DNA of 27,021 bases from Deltaproteobacteria bacterium (GCA_003646995.1 QMLZ01000014.1:1-27021); one strand, 5' to 3'. Shown: positions 14,938 to 22,034, numbered from the stretch's first letter. Made by a program: numbers and translations. Notes: generated by a model not told the origin, from the sequence alone.

Positions 14938-15876
14938 ATGTTTAGCCCTAAGGACATAATAGAAGCCCTCGCAGCTAATGTGAGAAAGACGAGAAGCCCC
15001 TTTGGTATACCCAAATTCATGGTCAATAAGTGGTGGAAGAAGATGTCTCTTCGATGGGAGGGTGAATATCTACTATTTACTGGCCTAATGTATCAATTCA
15101 TGCCGTATATTGAAAGGACCACCCATTACCTGGAGGGATTTGAAGATACCAAGATGGCGAGTCTGTTGAGGTTCGGAAAATACCAACCCAGGTGGGTTTC
15201 AGGCATTGGTCTGGCTATGATGACACCTGGGGAGGGCAAAAAGAAAAGCGATGAAATACTCCAGACCATTGCTGGGCTCCTAATGAAATCCGGTGTTGAT
15301 TTTTATTATAAGTCCAAGCTGGATGAATACAGCGGGATCCTTCTCTACGATATGGGGGACCAGGAGAATTTTGAAAAACATGCCCGTTATGTTGCCGAAA
15401 AATTGAACCGTGCGGCCGTGAAAAAGATAATAACGGTGGATCCTCATACGACCTATGCCCTCAAGGTACTGTACCCCAAGTATATTGGTGTGAGCTTTGA
15501 AGTGAAGACCTATTTTGAAATGCTGGACTTCCGCTCCGGAAACGGCGGGCCCGAACAGGTCACCCTACATGATCCGTGTTTCTATGGGAGATATCTTGAG
15601 CTTTCAGATGTGCCCAGAAAAGTGCTCAGGACTCTGGGTGTTGAATGCGTGGAGGTCCGCAACCGCGGCCCCTTTACAAATTGCTGTGGTGGTCCCGCAG
15701 AATCGTTGTCCCCCAAGCTTTCAAAGGAGGTCTTGGGCCGGAGAATGGAGGAACTGGAAACAACGGGAAAACCACTAGTAGCCATGTGTCCCATATGCCT
15801 CGGCAACCTGAGAAAAGCCAATCCGGAGGTTCAAGATCTTTCCGCGGTTATAGCAAGGCACGTCGGACAGGATTAA
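14938..15876 (+). CDS. hdrB: HdrB/HdrD-like subunit with only one CCG iron-sulfur motif
   Basis: A 312-residue member of the HdrB / CCG-domain family. The C-terminal CCG motif is complete: Cys214, Cys249-Cys250, Cys284-x-x-Cys287 (HDPCFYGRYL, FTNCCGGPAES, MCPICLGNL), the pattern that binds a noncubane [4Fe-4S] pair in methanogen HdrB. The N-terminal half keeps the fold's spacing but has no cysteine before residue 214: LFTGLMY, MMTPGEG and TVDPHTT stand where the first CCG motif would be. The ATG at 14938 follows GGAGG and directly follows the hdrC stop. By family, HdrB cleaves or forms disulfide or persulfide bonds. With one cluster site missing, the substrate is unlikely to be handled exactly as CoM-S-S-CoB is. 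Given the neighbours, I infer a protein-bound sulfane sulfur or a low-molecular-weight persulfide. Confidence 0.88.
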   Translation: MFSPKDIIEALAANVRKTRSPFGIPKFMVNKWWKKMSLRWEGEYLLFTGLMYQFMPYIERTTHYLEGFEDTKMASLLRFGKYQPRWVSGIGLAMMTPGEGKKKSDEILQTIAGLLMKSGVDFYYKSKLDEYSGILLYDMGDQENFEKHARYVAEKLNRAAVKKIITVDPHTTYALKVLYPKYIGVSFEVKTYFEMLDFRSGNGGPEQVTLHDPCFYGRYLELSDVPRKVLRTLGVECVEVRNRGPFTNCCGGPAESLSPKLSKEVLGRRMEELETTGKPLVAMCPICLGNLRKANPEVQDLSAVIARHVGQD

Positions 15877-15940
15877 TGGGGTCGTTGGGTATCCCAGTCA
15901 TTCAGTGATTCCAGAAGCAGTTAAGGAGAGGAAACAAGTC

Positions 15941-16312
15941 ATGGAAGAAAAGAAGGAGAAGGTGTTTTATATTGCGACCCATGCAGGTGAGGACCCTGAG
16001 AGAGCATCAGTACCGTTTACCCTTGGAAAGGCTGCCCTGGCCATGGATATTGAGGCCACGATCTTTCTTCATGGAAGTGGGGTGTGGTTGGCCACCAAGG
16101 GATATGCGGAGCACGTGAGAGCCGAGCCCTTTGAACCCATAAATAAGCTTATGGAAGATTTTGTTGAGCTGGGCGGAAAATTGTTGGTGTGCGTTCCCTG
16201 TCTTCAGGCAAGGAATATCGATGAATCCGATCTGGTGGAAGGGGCCGAACTTGCGGCTGCTGGGAAGGTTACTGAGGAGATGTTTACAGCTCAAGTTCAT
16301 CTTGTCTTTTAA
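15941..16312 (+). CDS. DsrE-family sulfurtransferase-like protein (copy 1)
   Basis: A 123-residue DsrE/F-fold protein: VFYIATHAGEDPERASVPFTLGKAALAM at the N-terminus is the typical DsrE strand and P-loop-like turn, and KLLVCVPCLQARNI holds Cys84 and Cys87, near the position of the persulfide-carrying cysteine of DsrE proteins. The ATG at 15941 fits the GAGAGG nine bases upstream; a GTG at 15905 would add 12 residues without a good site. The next gene is a close paralogue. DsrE-type proteins accept sulfane sulfur from, or pass it to, TusA; both kinds of protein are in this operon. It is likely soluble and cytoplasmic. Active-site cysteine and direction of transfer are inferred, not visible. 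Confidence 0.88.
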   Translation: MEEKKEKVFYIATHAGEDPERASVPFTLGKAALAMDIEATIFLHGSGVWLATKGYAEHVRAEPFEPINKLMEDFVELGGKLLVCVPCLQARNIDESDLVEGAELAAAGKVTEEMFTAQVHLVF

Positions 16313-16330
16313 TTCATTATAGCAGGTGGG

Positions 16331-16348
16331 CGCCTGTTAGCGCAGGCG
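16331..16348 (+). other. Intercistronic hairpin between the two dsrE-like genes
   Basis: CGCCTG (16331-16336) and CAGGCG (16343-16348) form a perfect six-base stem with a six-base loop, in the 71-base gap between the paralogues and before the strong AGGAGGG ribosome-binding site of the second. No T-tract follows. Confidence 0.4.
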
Positions 16349-16383
16349 ATCGACAATTAAAGGTAAAGGAGGGAAAAGAAATT

Positions 16384-16758
16384 ATGGCTGTAGAAAAAGA
16401 AGAGAAGGTGGTTTACGTTGCAACCCATGCTGGAGAGGACCCAGAGCGGGCAAGTCTGCCCTTCATTTTGGGCAATGCTGCCCTTGCCATGGATATGAAG
16501 GCCGTAGTGGCTCTTCAGGCCAATGGAGTTTATCTGGCAAAAAAGGGGTATGTGGACAACGTGTTTACGCATGCACATCCACCTCTAAAGGAGTTGGTGC
16601 AGTCCTTTTTGGAACTGGGCGGGAAGATTTTGGTCTGTGCTCCTTGTATTGAGGAGCGCCAAATTTCAGCAGATGAATTGATAGAGGGAGCGCAGGTAAT
16701 GGCTGGCGCCACTTTAACAAGTGAGCTCATGTCAGCCAGCATAATGCTTACTTACTGA
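16384..16758 (+). CDS. DsrE-family sulfurtransferase-like protein (copy 2)
   Basis: A 124-residue paralogue of the preceding protein, recognisable throughout: VVYVATHAGEDPERASLPFILGNAALAMDM near the start and KILVCAPCIEERQI with Cys85 and Cys88 in place of Cys84 and Cys87. The pair clearly arose by tandem duplication, then diverged mainly at the C-terminus and in the loop after residue 55. An AGGAGGG site precedes the ATG. The two could form a hetero-oligomer, as DsrE does with DsrF and DsrH, or serve different partners such as the canonical TusA and the cysteine-less TusA-like protein. Assignment to the fold is firm; the exact subfamily is not. Confidence 0.88.
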   Translation: MAVEKEEKVVYVATHAGEDPERASLPFILGNAALAMDMKAVVALQANGVYLAKKGYVDNVFTHAHPPLKELVQSFLELGGKILVCAPCIEERQISADELIEGAQVMAGATLTSELMSASIMLTY

Positions 16759-16780
16759 TATGTCGCATTCGGCGGCATTC

Positions 16781-16828
16781 ATGCGGAGAATCTGGGAAAG
16801 AATTATCGGAACATCGGGTTCTCCGCAT
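16781..16828 (+). other. Intercistronic hairpin downstream of the second dsrE-like gene
   Basis: ATGCGGAGAA (16781-16790) and TTCTCCGCAT (16819-16828) are perfect ten-base complements around a 28-base loop. No T-tract follows, and the next start codon is 29 bases beyond. It could stabilise the 3' end of the Hdr-DsrE message or be a processing site. Confidence 0.5.
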
Positions 16829-16856
16829 AGACACGCAAAAACAACAGGGGGCTAAA

Positions 16857-17555
16857 ATGGAAAGTGAGATTAGTTCGCCTAAGAGGATCTCAGACCTGGT
16901 TGCGCTTAAGCAAGAAGGTGCGCGGATAACGTGTATCCCGATATTCGAGGTCATACCCGTGGACTTTTTGCACAGAGACAATCCCTATCAAGCGCATGTG
17001 TTTCTCTGTAGATTCGAGGGCGAGGTCGATGGCCAGAAATATTCATTTAGAAAGTGTTATGCACGTGGTTGCCCGAACAATCTGTGTCCCCATGTTTCCC
17101 AGGCCGTCATGATTGCCAATAGGTATTTGCAGAGAGATTACCGCGAGTTGAAGAATGCAGGAATTGAGGTTGAAGAGAAGTTGTTCACCCTTGAAGATAT
17201 GCTTGTCAAGTTTGAGGGGTACAAAGAGGAACATGATCCTACTTTAACCATTGATGATTATATCAACATGGCAAAGGAAGGTACAGAAGTTGAAGTTTCT
17301 ATTGAGGTGGAATACGTACCTGCAGTGGAGCATTTTGCCAATTATAAGAACTCTCAGACCTTTCTTACCGTGGATTTCACAGTGGAGGCCCTGGGCAGAA
17401 GGCATAATTTCCAGCGCTGTTTCGCGTGCTACCAAACAGACAAGGAAAAGGAAGAAAAGGACCAGCAAGTAAGGGTGGCCAATGCCAGGTTAGAGGAGCT
17501 TTACAAAAGATTCGATGATGCTGGCGTCAAGTATGTGAAGAAGTTTTTTTCCTGA
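16857..17555 (+). CDS. Two-repeat cysteine protein, function unknown
   Basis: I do not recognise this 232-residue soluble protein. It has two related halves. Residues 45-111 (HVFLCRFEGEVDGQKYSF, RKCYARGCPNNLCPHV, then a helix with NRYLQRDYRELKNAGIEVEEKLF) match residues 166-231 (QTFLTVDFTVEALGRRHNF, QRCFACYQTDKEKEE, then NARLEELYKRFDDAGVKYVKKFF). The first half carries Cys67, Cys72, Cys77 and His79, which could bind a metal or Fe-S cluster; the second keeps Cys188 and Cys191 in a different spacing. There is no signal peptide or membrane segment. Its start has a GGGGG purine run eight bases upstream. Position and strand place it in the TusA-Hdr-DsrE operon. A role as a sulfur acceptor, scaffold or cluster-carrying partner is only a guess. 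Confidence 0.8.
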   Translation: MESEISSPKRISDLVALKQEGARITCIPIFEVIPVDFLHRDNPYQAHVFLCRFEGEVDGQKYSFRKCYARGCPNNLCPHVSQAVMIANRYLQRDYRELKNAGIEVEEKLFTLEDMLVKFEGYKEEHDPTLTIDDYINMAKEGTEVEVSIEVEYVPAVEHFANYKNSQTFLTVDFTVEALGRRHNFQRCFACYQTDKEKEEKDQQVRVANARLEELYKRFDDAGVKYVKKFFS

Positions 17556-17622
17556 AGTTTTTGAGAAGGGAGTTTTTACGGTTGTTTTCCAGCAGCATAA
17601 CACATATTTAAGGGGTGGGCAT

Positions 17623-17886
17623 ATGTATGCACTAATATATGACGAACATGACCCCAATAAGCGGCTAAAGAAGGTGATCTCAGTTCACCGGACCAGAGAG
17701 GCGGCGGAAAGGGCGCTTCAAAAGCGCCAGAAAAGTCTAAAGCGCCGGGTTTGGGAGTGTGAGACCCGTATCGTATGGGTGAAAGGAAAGGTCAAGGCAG
17801 GTGATTACATTCTGCCGGATTCGTTTTCCACGTGGAGACCCGGGGAGAAAATCCCTGAAGGGGAGCTTTACCCTGACGGTGATTGA
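17623..17886 (+). CDS. Small conserved-looking basic protein, function unknown
   Basis: An 87-residue protein: MYALIYDEHDPNKRLKKVIS, a basic helix (REAAERALQKRQKSLKRRVW), then VWVKGKVKAGDYILPDSFSTWRPGEKIPEGE. It has one cysteine (WECETR) and no membrane segment. An AGGGGTGGG purine run upstream of the ATG is a plausible ribosome-binding site. The beta-helix-beta outline with a terminal Trp/Pro-rich tail looks like a compact globular domain. I cannot assign a family. It is the last plus-strand gene before a 232-base gap and so probably ends the Hdr operon. Confidence 0.7.
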   Translation: MYALIYDEHDPNKRLKKVISVHRTREAAERALQKRQKSLKRRVWECETRIVWVKGKVKAGDYILPDSFSTWRPGEKIPEGELYPDGD

Positions 17887-18118
17887 GATTTACCGGGCGG
17901 CATTGCAAGCTACTGTTTGAAACCTTTAAGACCAATTTCCCTGTTGAATGATACCGCCAACGAACTTGGATTAACTCCAGCTTACCGGGACACTACCTGA
18001 CAGAAAATGTTCGAAGGAAATTGCGGATTGGGTCACGCACTGTCCATCATTATTTCCTGAGCTACTAGAGAACCCCAGATTCAAAAACTCAAATTAGTCC
18101 CATAAGAGGTCTGACCCT

Positions 18119-19468
18119 GTGGACACGACATTATCATCTGAGCGTTTTGAAGCAGTGCTCCAGAGTCTCAGCGAGGGGGTCATGACAGTTGACTCCAACT
18201 GGCGCATAACGTGCTTCAATAACGCGGCGGAAAGGATACTGGGTGTGCCTAGGTCTGAGGCCCTGGGGAAGCATTGCTATGAGGTTTTGAAGGCAAATAC
18301 TTGCAGGGGTGCGTGCCCGTTGCGGTACACCATTGAAAAAGGGGTACCGGTCATGGAGCTGACAGTATATTTTACCAACAGCCAGGGCATTAAGGTCCCC
18401 GTGAGTATATCAACGGCTGTCTTTAGAGACAGGGAAGGAAAGGTCATAGGAGGGGTGGAGACCTTCAGGGATCTTCGGGAGGTGGAGTGGTTTCGAAAGG
18501 AGGTGGAGAAGAGCTACACATTTGAGGATATCATTAGCAAGAGCCCGAAGATAAAAAAGATCCTGGATATACTTCCTACAATAGCAGACAGCGATAGCAC
18601 GGTCTTGATTACAGGGGAAAGCGGGACAGGCAAGGAGCTGTTTGCAAGGGCCATACACAATCTGAGCAGAAGGCGAAACAAGCCCTTTGTGGCTGTGAAT
18701 TGTGGCGGTTTTCCCGATACACTTATTGAATCAGAACTCTTCGGCTATGAGGCTGGAGCCTTTACCGGGGCAACAAAGGCAAAGCCAGGAAGGTTTGCGC
18801 TGGCAAAAGGCGGAACACTTTTTCTTGACGAAATCGGAGACCTCCCTCCCCTTTTGCAGGTAAAATTGCTGCGGGTTCTTCAAGAAAGGACCTATGAGCC
18901 CCTCGGCAGCGTAAAAACCGAAAAGGCGGATGTCCGGATAGTCAGTGCAACCCATCACAATCTGGAAGACATGGTAAAAGAAGGTCGGTTCCGGGAAGAC
19001 CTTTATTTTAGAATCAATGTTATCAAACTTCACATACCACCGCTTCGTGAAAGAAAGGAAGATGTCCCTCTTCTCATCAATTATTTTATCAATCGGTTTT
19101 CCACGCTCCAAGGTAAGAGTATCAGCGGGATTTCCTCAGACGCCCTGTCCCTCTTGATGAACTATTCTTACCCAGGGAATGTCAGAGAGCTTGAAAATAT
19201 TATAGAGCATGGGTGTGTGCTGTGTCCCGGGGGATTGATCAGGTTGGAGCACTTACCCGAGTGGCTTTACCCGGGTCAGGCAAAGGAAAAGATGAGCACA
19301 GGTTTGAAGGAAATGGAAAAAGAACTCATCTTGTCCGCCTTGCGAAAACACAATTGGAACAGGCTTGCAGCCGCCAAGGAACTAGGTATCCATAAGACAA
19401 CGCTGTTCAGGAAGATAAAAAAACTCGATATCAAGGTGCCTGATAGGGACGGTCGCCGCAGGAAATAG
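18119..19468 (+). CDS. Sigma-54-dependent transcriptional activator with cysteine-containing PAS domain (EBP2)
   Basis: A 449-residue enhancer-binding protein. The PAS domain (about 7-125) contains KHCYEVLKANTCRGACPLRY with Cys53, Cys62 and Cys66, a spacing also seen in other delta-proteobacterial regulators and suited to a redox-active or metal site. The AAA+ domain has Walker A GESGTGKE (166-173), GAFTGA (213-218) and TLFLDEIGD (Walker B, 233-241). The Fis-type helix-turn-helix is at about 412-435. The start is a GTG at 18119 with AGAGGT eight bases before. There is no receiver domain, so sensing is probably direct. It is followed by stress-protein genes, and a -24/-12 promoter at 20853 downstream is a natural target. 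It is clearly a paralogue of EBP1 but with a different cysteine pattern. Confidence 0.95.
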   Translation: MDTTLSSERFEAVLQSLSEGVMTVDSNWRITCFNNAAERILGVPRSEALGKHCYEVLKANTCRGACPLRYTIEKGVPVMELTVYFTNSQGIKVPVSISTAVFRDREGKVIGGVETFRDLREVEWFRKEVEKSYTFEDIISKSPKIKKILDILPTIADSDSTVLITGESGTGKELFARAIHNLSRRRNKPFVAVNCGGFPDTLIESELFGYEAGAFTGATKAKPGRFALAKGGTLFLDEIGDLPPLLQVKLLRVLQERTYEPLGSVKTEKADVRIVSATHHNLEDMVKEGRFREDLYFRINVIKLHIPPLRERKEDVPLLINYFINRFSTLQGKSISGISSDALSLLMNYSYPGNVRELENIIEHGCVLCPGGLIRLEHLPEWLYPGQAKEKMSTGLKEMEKELILSALRKHNWNRLAAAKELGIHKTTLFRKIKKLDIKVPDRDGRRRK

Positions 19469-19574
19469 GAAATCCCCCCTCACCCAGGTGGTCGTAGTAC
19501 TGTCTCAAACGGCTCTTTGACCTGGCCTGGCTTGCTTATAGAGTCGGAGCAGAGATTAAAGTAAGGAGGAAAAG

Positions 19575-20039
19575 ATGGCCAAACAAAAGATTCTCGTGCC
19601 TTACGATTTGCGGCATTGCGAGAAAAGGGTCTTGGATTTTCTCATCAACAGCTTCAGTTCATCAAGGGATATAGCGCTTACACTTTTTCATTGCTATGCG
19701 CCTCTTCCGGAGATTGACACGGACTCCAGTGCCGTTCTGGGCAGGCTGCAGGATACAATGAGATCCCTGAAGGAAGAGCTCAGAAAGAAAGAGTCGGGGT
19801 TGAAATGGGCGAGGACATACCTTTTGAAAAGCGGGTTTTCCAATGAGCAGGTTGACTATATTTTCAAGCCCCTGGAAAAGGACATATCATATGAGATAAT
19901 CGAGGTGGTCCAGAGCAAGGGCTATGATATGATCGTTCTTTGTCGAAGCCCGGGAAGGATTGCGAGACTCCTGGGCCGAAGCGTATCATACAAGCTTCTT
20001 TCCACACTCAAGGACGTTGCAGTTTGCATAATTCTATGA
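19575..20039 (+). CDS. Universal stress protein family protein (divergent)
   Basis: A 154-residue protein with the UspA-type alpha/beta fold: KILVPYDLRHCEKRVLDFLIN at the start, a long charged helix (TMRSLKEELRKKESGLKWART), ISYEIIEVVQSKGYDMIVLCRSPGR, and the terminal LLGRSVSYKLLSTLKDVAVCIIL. The C-terminal glycine-rich ATP loop of classical members is only partly kept (SPGRIARLLGRSVSY), so nucleotide binding is uncertain. A strong AAGGAGG lies before the ATG. It begins 106 bases after EBP2 and is followed by a GAF protein. The role is probably stress or redox adaptation; partners are unknown. Confidence 0.85.
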   Translation: MAKQKILVPYDLRHCEKRVLDFLINSFSSSRDIALTLFHCYAPLPEIDTDSSAVLGRLQDTMRSLKEELRKKESGLKWARTYLLKSGFSNEQVDYIFKPLEKDISYEIIEVVQSKGYDMIVLCRSPGRIARLLGRSVSYKLLSTLKDVAVCIIL

Positions 20040-20107
20040 GATCGAACTGAAAGGTACTGACCTCGGCCAGGCTGCAAAAATTTCAAGTTCTCGAAAGGAG
20101 GCTCCAA

Positions 20108-20671
20108 ATGAGCTCAAAAAGCAGGATAAATTTGGATGTGTTCAAGGTGGTCTGTAGGGCTGTCTCCAGGTCTGACAGTCTCATTACCATGGCCAACCAC
20201 GTAACACAGCTACTAGTGGCGGCATTGCAGATAAAGGGGTGCACGATTTTTGTGTTAAACCCAGAGACAAAAGAGTTGGAGGTGCTGGCCAGTTTTGGGC
20301 TGAGCCACGAATATCTTAATAAGGGGCCGGTAATGGCAGATAAGGGGATTTGTGCCATGCTGGCCGGCAAGGCCATTGTTGTGAGTGACACCACTAAAGA
20401 CAAGCGGCTGCAATACCCGGAACAGGCCAAGAAGGAAGGAATCAGATCCATTGTTTCCATCTGCATCCCATTTTACAACAAGATAATCGGCGGCTTGAGG
20501 CTTTATCATCACAGGAAGTGGGAAATATCTGAAAGGGATTTGGATTACCTTTCTATTTTGGCTGAGCACCTAGGTCTAGCAATGATGTTCGAGCAGACCC
20601 TGTCCACAATACGAACCATAAACTCTGCCATTACAGATCTTCCGGAAGAGTTGTTTCCTCTGTTGACCTAG
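20108..20671 (+). CDS. Stand-alone GAF-domain protein
   Basis: A 187-residue protein that is essentially one GAF sensor domain (about 20-170): VTQLLVAALQIKGCTIFVLNPETKELEV, the segment MADKGICAMLAGKAIVVSDTTKD, and IRSIVSICIPFYNKIIGGLRLYHHR, ending with a helix. There is no output domain, so it likely acts by binding a ligand and interacting with another protein. An AAAGGAGG site precedes the ATG. It lies 68 bases after the universal stress gene in the same direction. The ligand cannot be predicted. Its overall layout is similar to the GAF part of the histidine-kinase-like protein at 23225, which suggests a common origin. Confidence 0.88.
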   Translation: MSSKSRINLDVFKVVCRAVSRSDSLITMANHVTQLLVAALQIKGCTIFVLNPETKELEVLASFGLSHEYLNKGPVMADKGICAMLAGKAIVVSDTTKDKRLQYPEQAKKEGIRSIVSICIPFYNKIIGGLRLYHHRKWEISERDLDYLSILAEHLGLAMMFEQTLSTIRTINSAITDLPEELFPLLT

Positions 20672-20694
20672 AGGCCTGTGCCCGGCCTTGGTTT
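20672..20694 (+). terminator. Weak hairpin with short T-tract after the GAF gene
   Basis: AGGCC (20672-20676) and GGCCT (20684-20688) form a short stem, followed by TGGTTTTGCATT. It starts one base past the GAF stop codon. The stem is short, so termination here is only possible. Confidence 0.3.
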
Positions 20695-20730
20695 TGCATT
20701 CGGCAGCTGGTGACCCAAGGCGGGGAAAGA

Positions 20731-20770
20731 GTAGCAAGAGTAGCGATGCGCGTAGTTGCAGGATTGCTAC
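20731..20770. promoter_or_regulatory. Inverted GTAGCAA repeats, candidate enhancer site
   Basis: GTAGCAA (20731-20737) and TTGCTAC (20764-20770) are perfect inverted copies, with GTAGCGA (20740-20746) and GTAGTTG (20752-20758) between them. The cluster is about 80-120 bases upstream of the -24 element at 20853, and the intervening DNA (20788-20840) is very AT-rich, as bendable DNA between an enhancer and a sigma-54 promoter often is. A run of six T at 20788 makes a terminator role the alternative. Confidence 0.35.
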
Positions 20771-20852
20771 CCTAGAGGGTCCGCGGGTTTTTTAGATTTT
20801 ATAACTTACTGAAATAACAATAATAATTTATCTCATAGTTGCCCGCTCCCGT

Positions 20853-20868
20853 TGGCACACCTTGTGCT
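20853..20868 (+). promoter_or_regulatory. Sigma-54 (-24/-12) promoter of the 61-residue protein and following genes
   Basis: TGGCAC-ACCTT-GTGCT has a perfect -24 element, the invariant GC at the right distance, and one mismatch in TTGCT. Transcription would begin near 20880, 60 bases before the small gene that follows, and could continue through the TPR and universal stress genes. Confidence 0.7.
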
Positions 20869-20939
20869 ATTAGTAAAAGTCAAAGGGGTTAGTACCAAAC
20901 CCGCAAACAAAAGATACATCAAAAAAGGGAGGTGTTATT

Positions 20940-21125
20940 ATGAAAGAAGACACAAGAGAATGGGCTACCACTGATACTCACAGGCCTGCAAGACCACTAA
21001 AGTATTTTGTAGACAAGAATGGCTTTGGCTGGCTGTGCGACAAGGACATTGATCCTACAAAGGATCTTCGTGAGCAAGGCTGCTGGCGTTGCGACGAGAT
21101 GGCCTTTCCGGATGGTGGCAGGTAA
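20940..21125 (+). CDS. 61-residue cysteine protein, function unknown
   Basis: A small protein not assignable to a family. The N-terminal third is hydrophilic. The rest (KYFVDKNGFGWLCDKDIDPTKDLREQGCWRCDEMAF) contains Cys33 and the pair Cys48-x-x-Cys51 with two Trp, which could coordinate zinc or another metal, or serve as a redox thiol pair. A GGGAGGTG ribosome-binding site lies upstream of the ATG. It is the first gene after a -24/-12 promoter, so it is likely made in quantity under the signal sensed by one of the activators. The TPR gene starts 72 bases later. Confidence 0.75.
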   Translation: MKEDTREWATTDTHRPARPLKYFVDKNGFGWLCDKDIDPTKDLREQGCWRCDEMAFPDGGR

Positions 21126-21197
21126 TGCAACTGGTATTCGTCCTGGGGTTAGGAGTTGAACCTGGCCCCAGGATGAAATCGCCAAGGAGGCAGAGGC

Positions 21198-22034
21198 ATG
21201 GGGTCATTAGATCCAACATGGCGTTACAATGTATCTATTAAAGCCGTGGCAGAGAAATGCGCATACCTGACCAGGAATGGTGAGTACGAAAAGGCGCTGG
21301 AGCTGCTGAACGAGGCGCTTTTGATGGGAGAAGCAAATGCCTATCTATACAGATTACGGGCCTTTGTTTATGGGCAGATGCGGGAATATGATCAGGCTGA
21401 AAGAGACCTTAGCAAGGCCATAGAATTGGATCATTTCTCTCCTGACTCCTTTTACGAAAGGGGCCAGGTGAGGATGTTCATGGGGCTGATTGAGGAGGCT
21501 ATAGAAGACTACGGGGAGGCAATCAGGCTGAAACCTGATTTTGCCCGCGCATTTTCTGCAAGGGCTGGGTTGTATACAAGGCGAGGGGAATTTTGGAAGG
21601 CCCTCGATGATATCAATGCTGCGCTGGCACTGGACCCTGATAATCCCGACTACCTTCACAATCGAGCTGTTGTTCTTACGGGGCTGAAGCGCTATGGCTC
21701 GGCCATTGAGGATTACATGAAGGTAATTCGTCTGAGGCCTAATAGTGCAGGTACGTACAATAACCTCGCCTGGATTTATTCCACTGCTGATAATCCTGCT
21801 TATAGGGACTGTCGCAAGGCGATCAAGTACGCTAAAAAGGCCCTTGAAATGGCAAAAAACCCCGCGTGGATGGATACATTGGCTTCAGCCTACGCGGAAT
21901 GTGGGCAATTTGATCAGGCAGCAAGAATTGAATCAGAGGCATACCGGCTTTCAAACCCTCCGAACCAATTGTTTCGACAGAGGCTGCAAGCTTATCAAAA
22001 ACATTTAATCAATGCAGGTGAAGTTAACGGCTGA
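21198..22034 (+). CDS. TPR-repeat protein
   Basis: A 278-residue protein made of about six tetratricopeptide repeats, typical units being NGEYEKALELLNEALLMG, MREYDQAERDLSKAIELD, MGLIEEAIEDYGEAIRLKPD and LKRYGSAIEDYMKVIRLRPN. There is no signal peptide. The right-handed superhelix of such repeats is a protein-binding platform, so it is likely an assembly or scaffolding factor. An AGGAGG lies before the ATG. It is co-directional with the 61-residue protein upstream and the universal stress genes downstream. The binding partner is unknown; the adjacent stress proteins are candidates by position only. Confidence 0.9.
   Translation: MGSLDPTWRYNVSIKAVAEKCAYLTRNGEYEKALELLNEALLMGEANAYLYRLRAFVYGQMREYDQAERDLSKAIELDHFSPDSFYERGQVRMFMGLIEEAIEDYGEAIRLKPDFARAFSARAGLYTRRGEFWKALDDINAALALDPDNPDYLHNRAVVLTGLKRYGSAIEDYMKVIRLRPNSAGTYNNLAWIYSTADNPAYRDCRKAIKYAKKALEMAKNPAWMDTLASAYAECGQFDQAARIESEAYRLSNPPNQLFRQRLQAYQKHLINAGEVNG

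Noticed and set aside
19523..19536. TGGCCTGG...TTGCTT resembling a sigma-54 promoter before the first universal stress gene
   Set aside because: GG and GC are two bases too close; the spacing of -24/-12 elements is invariant.
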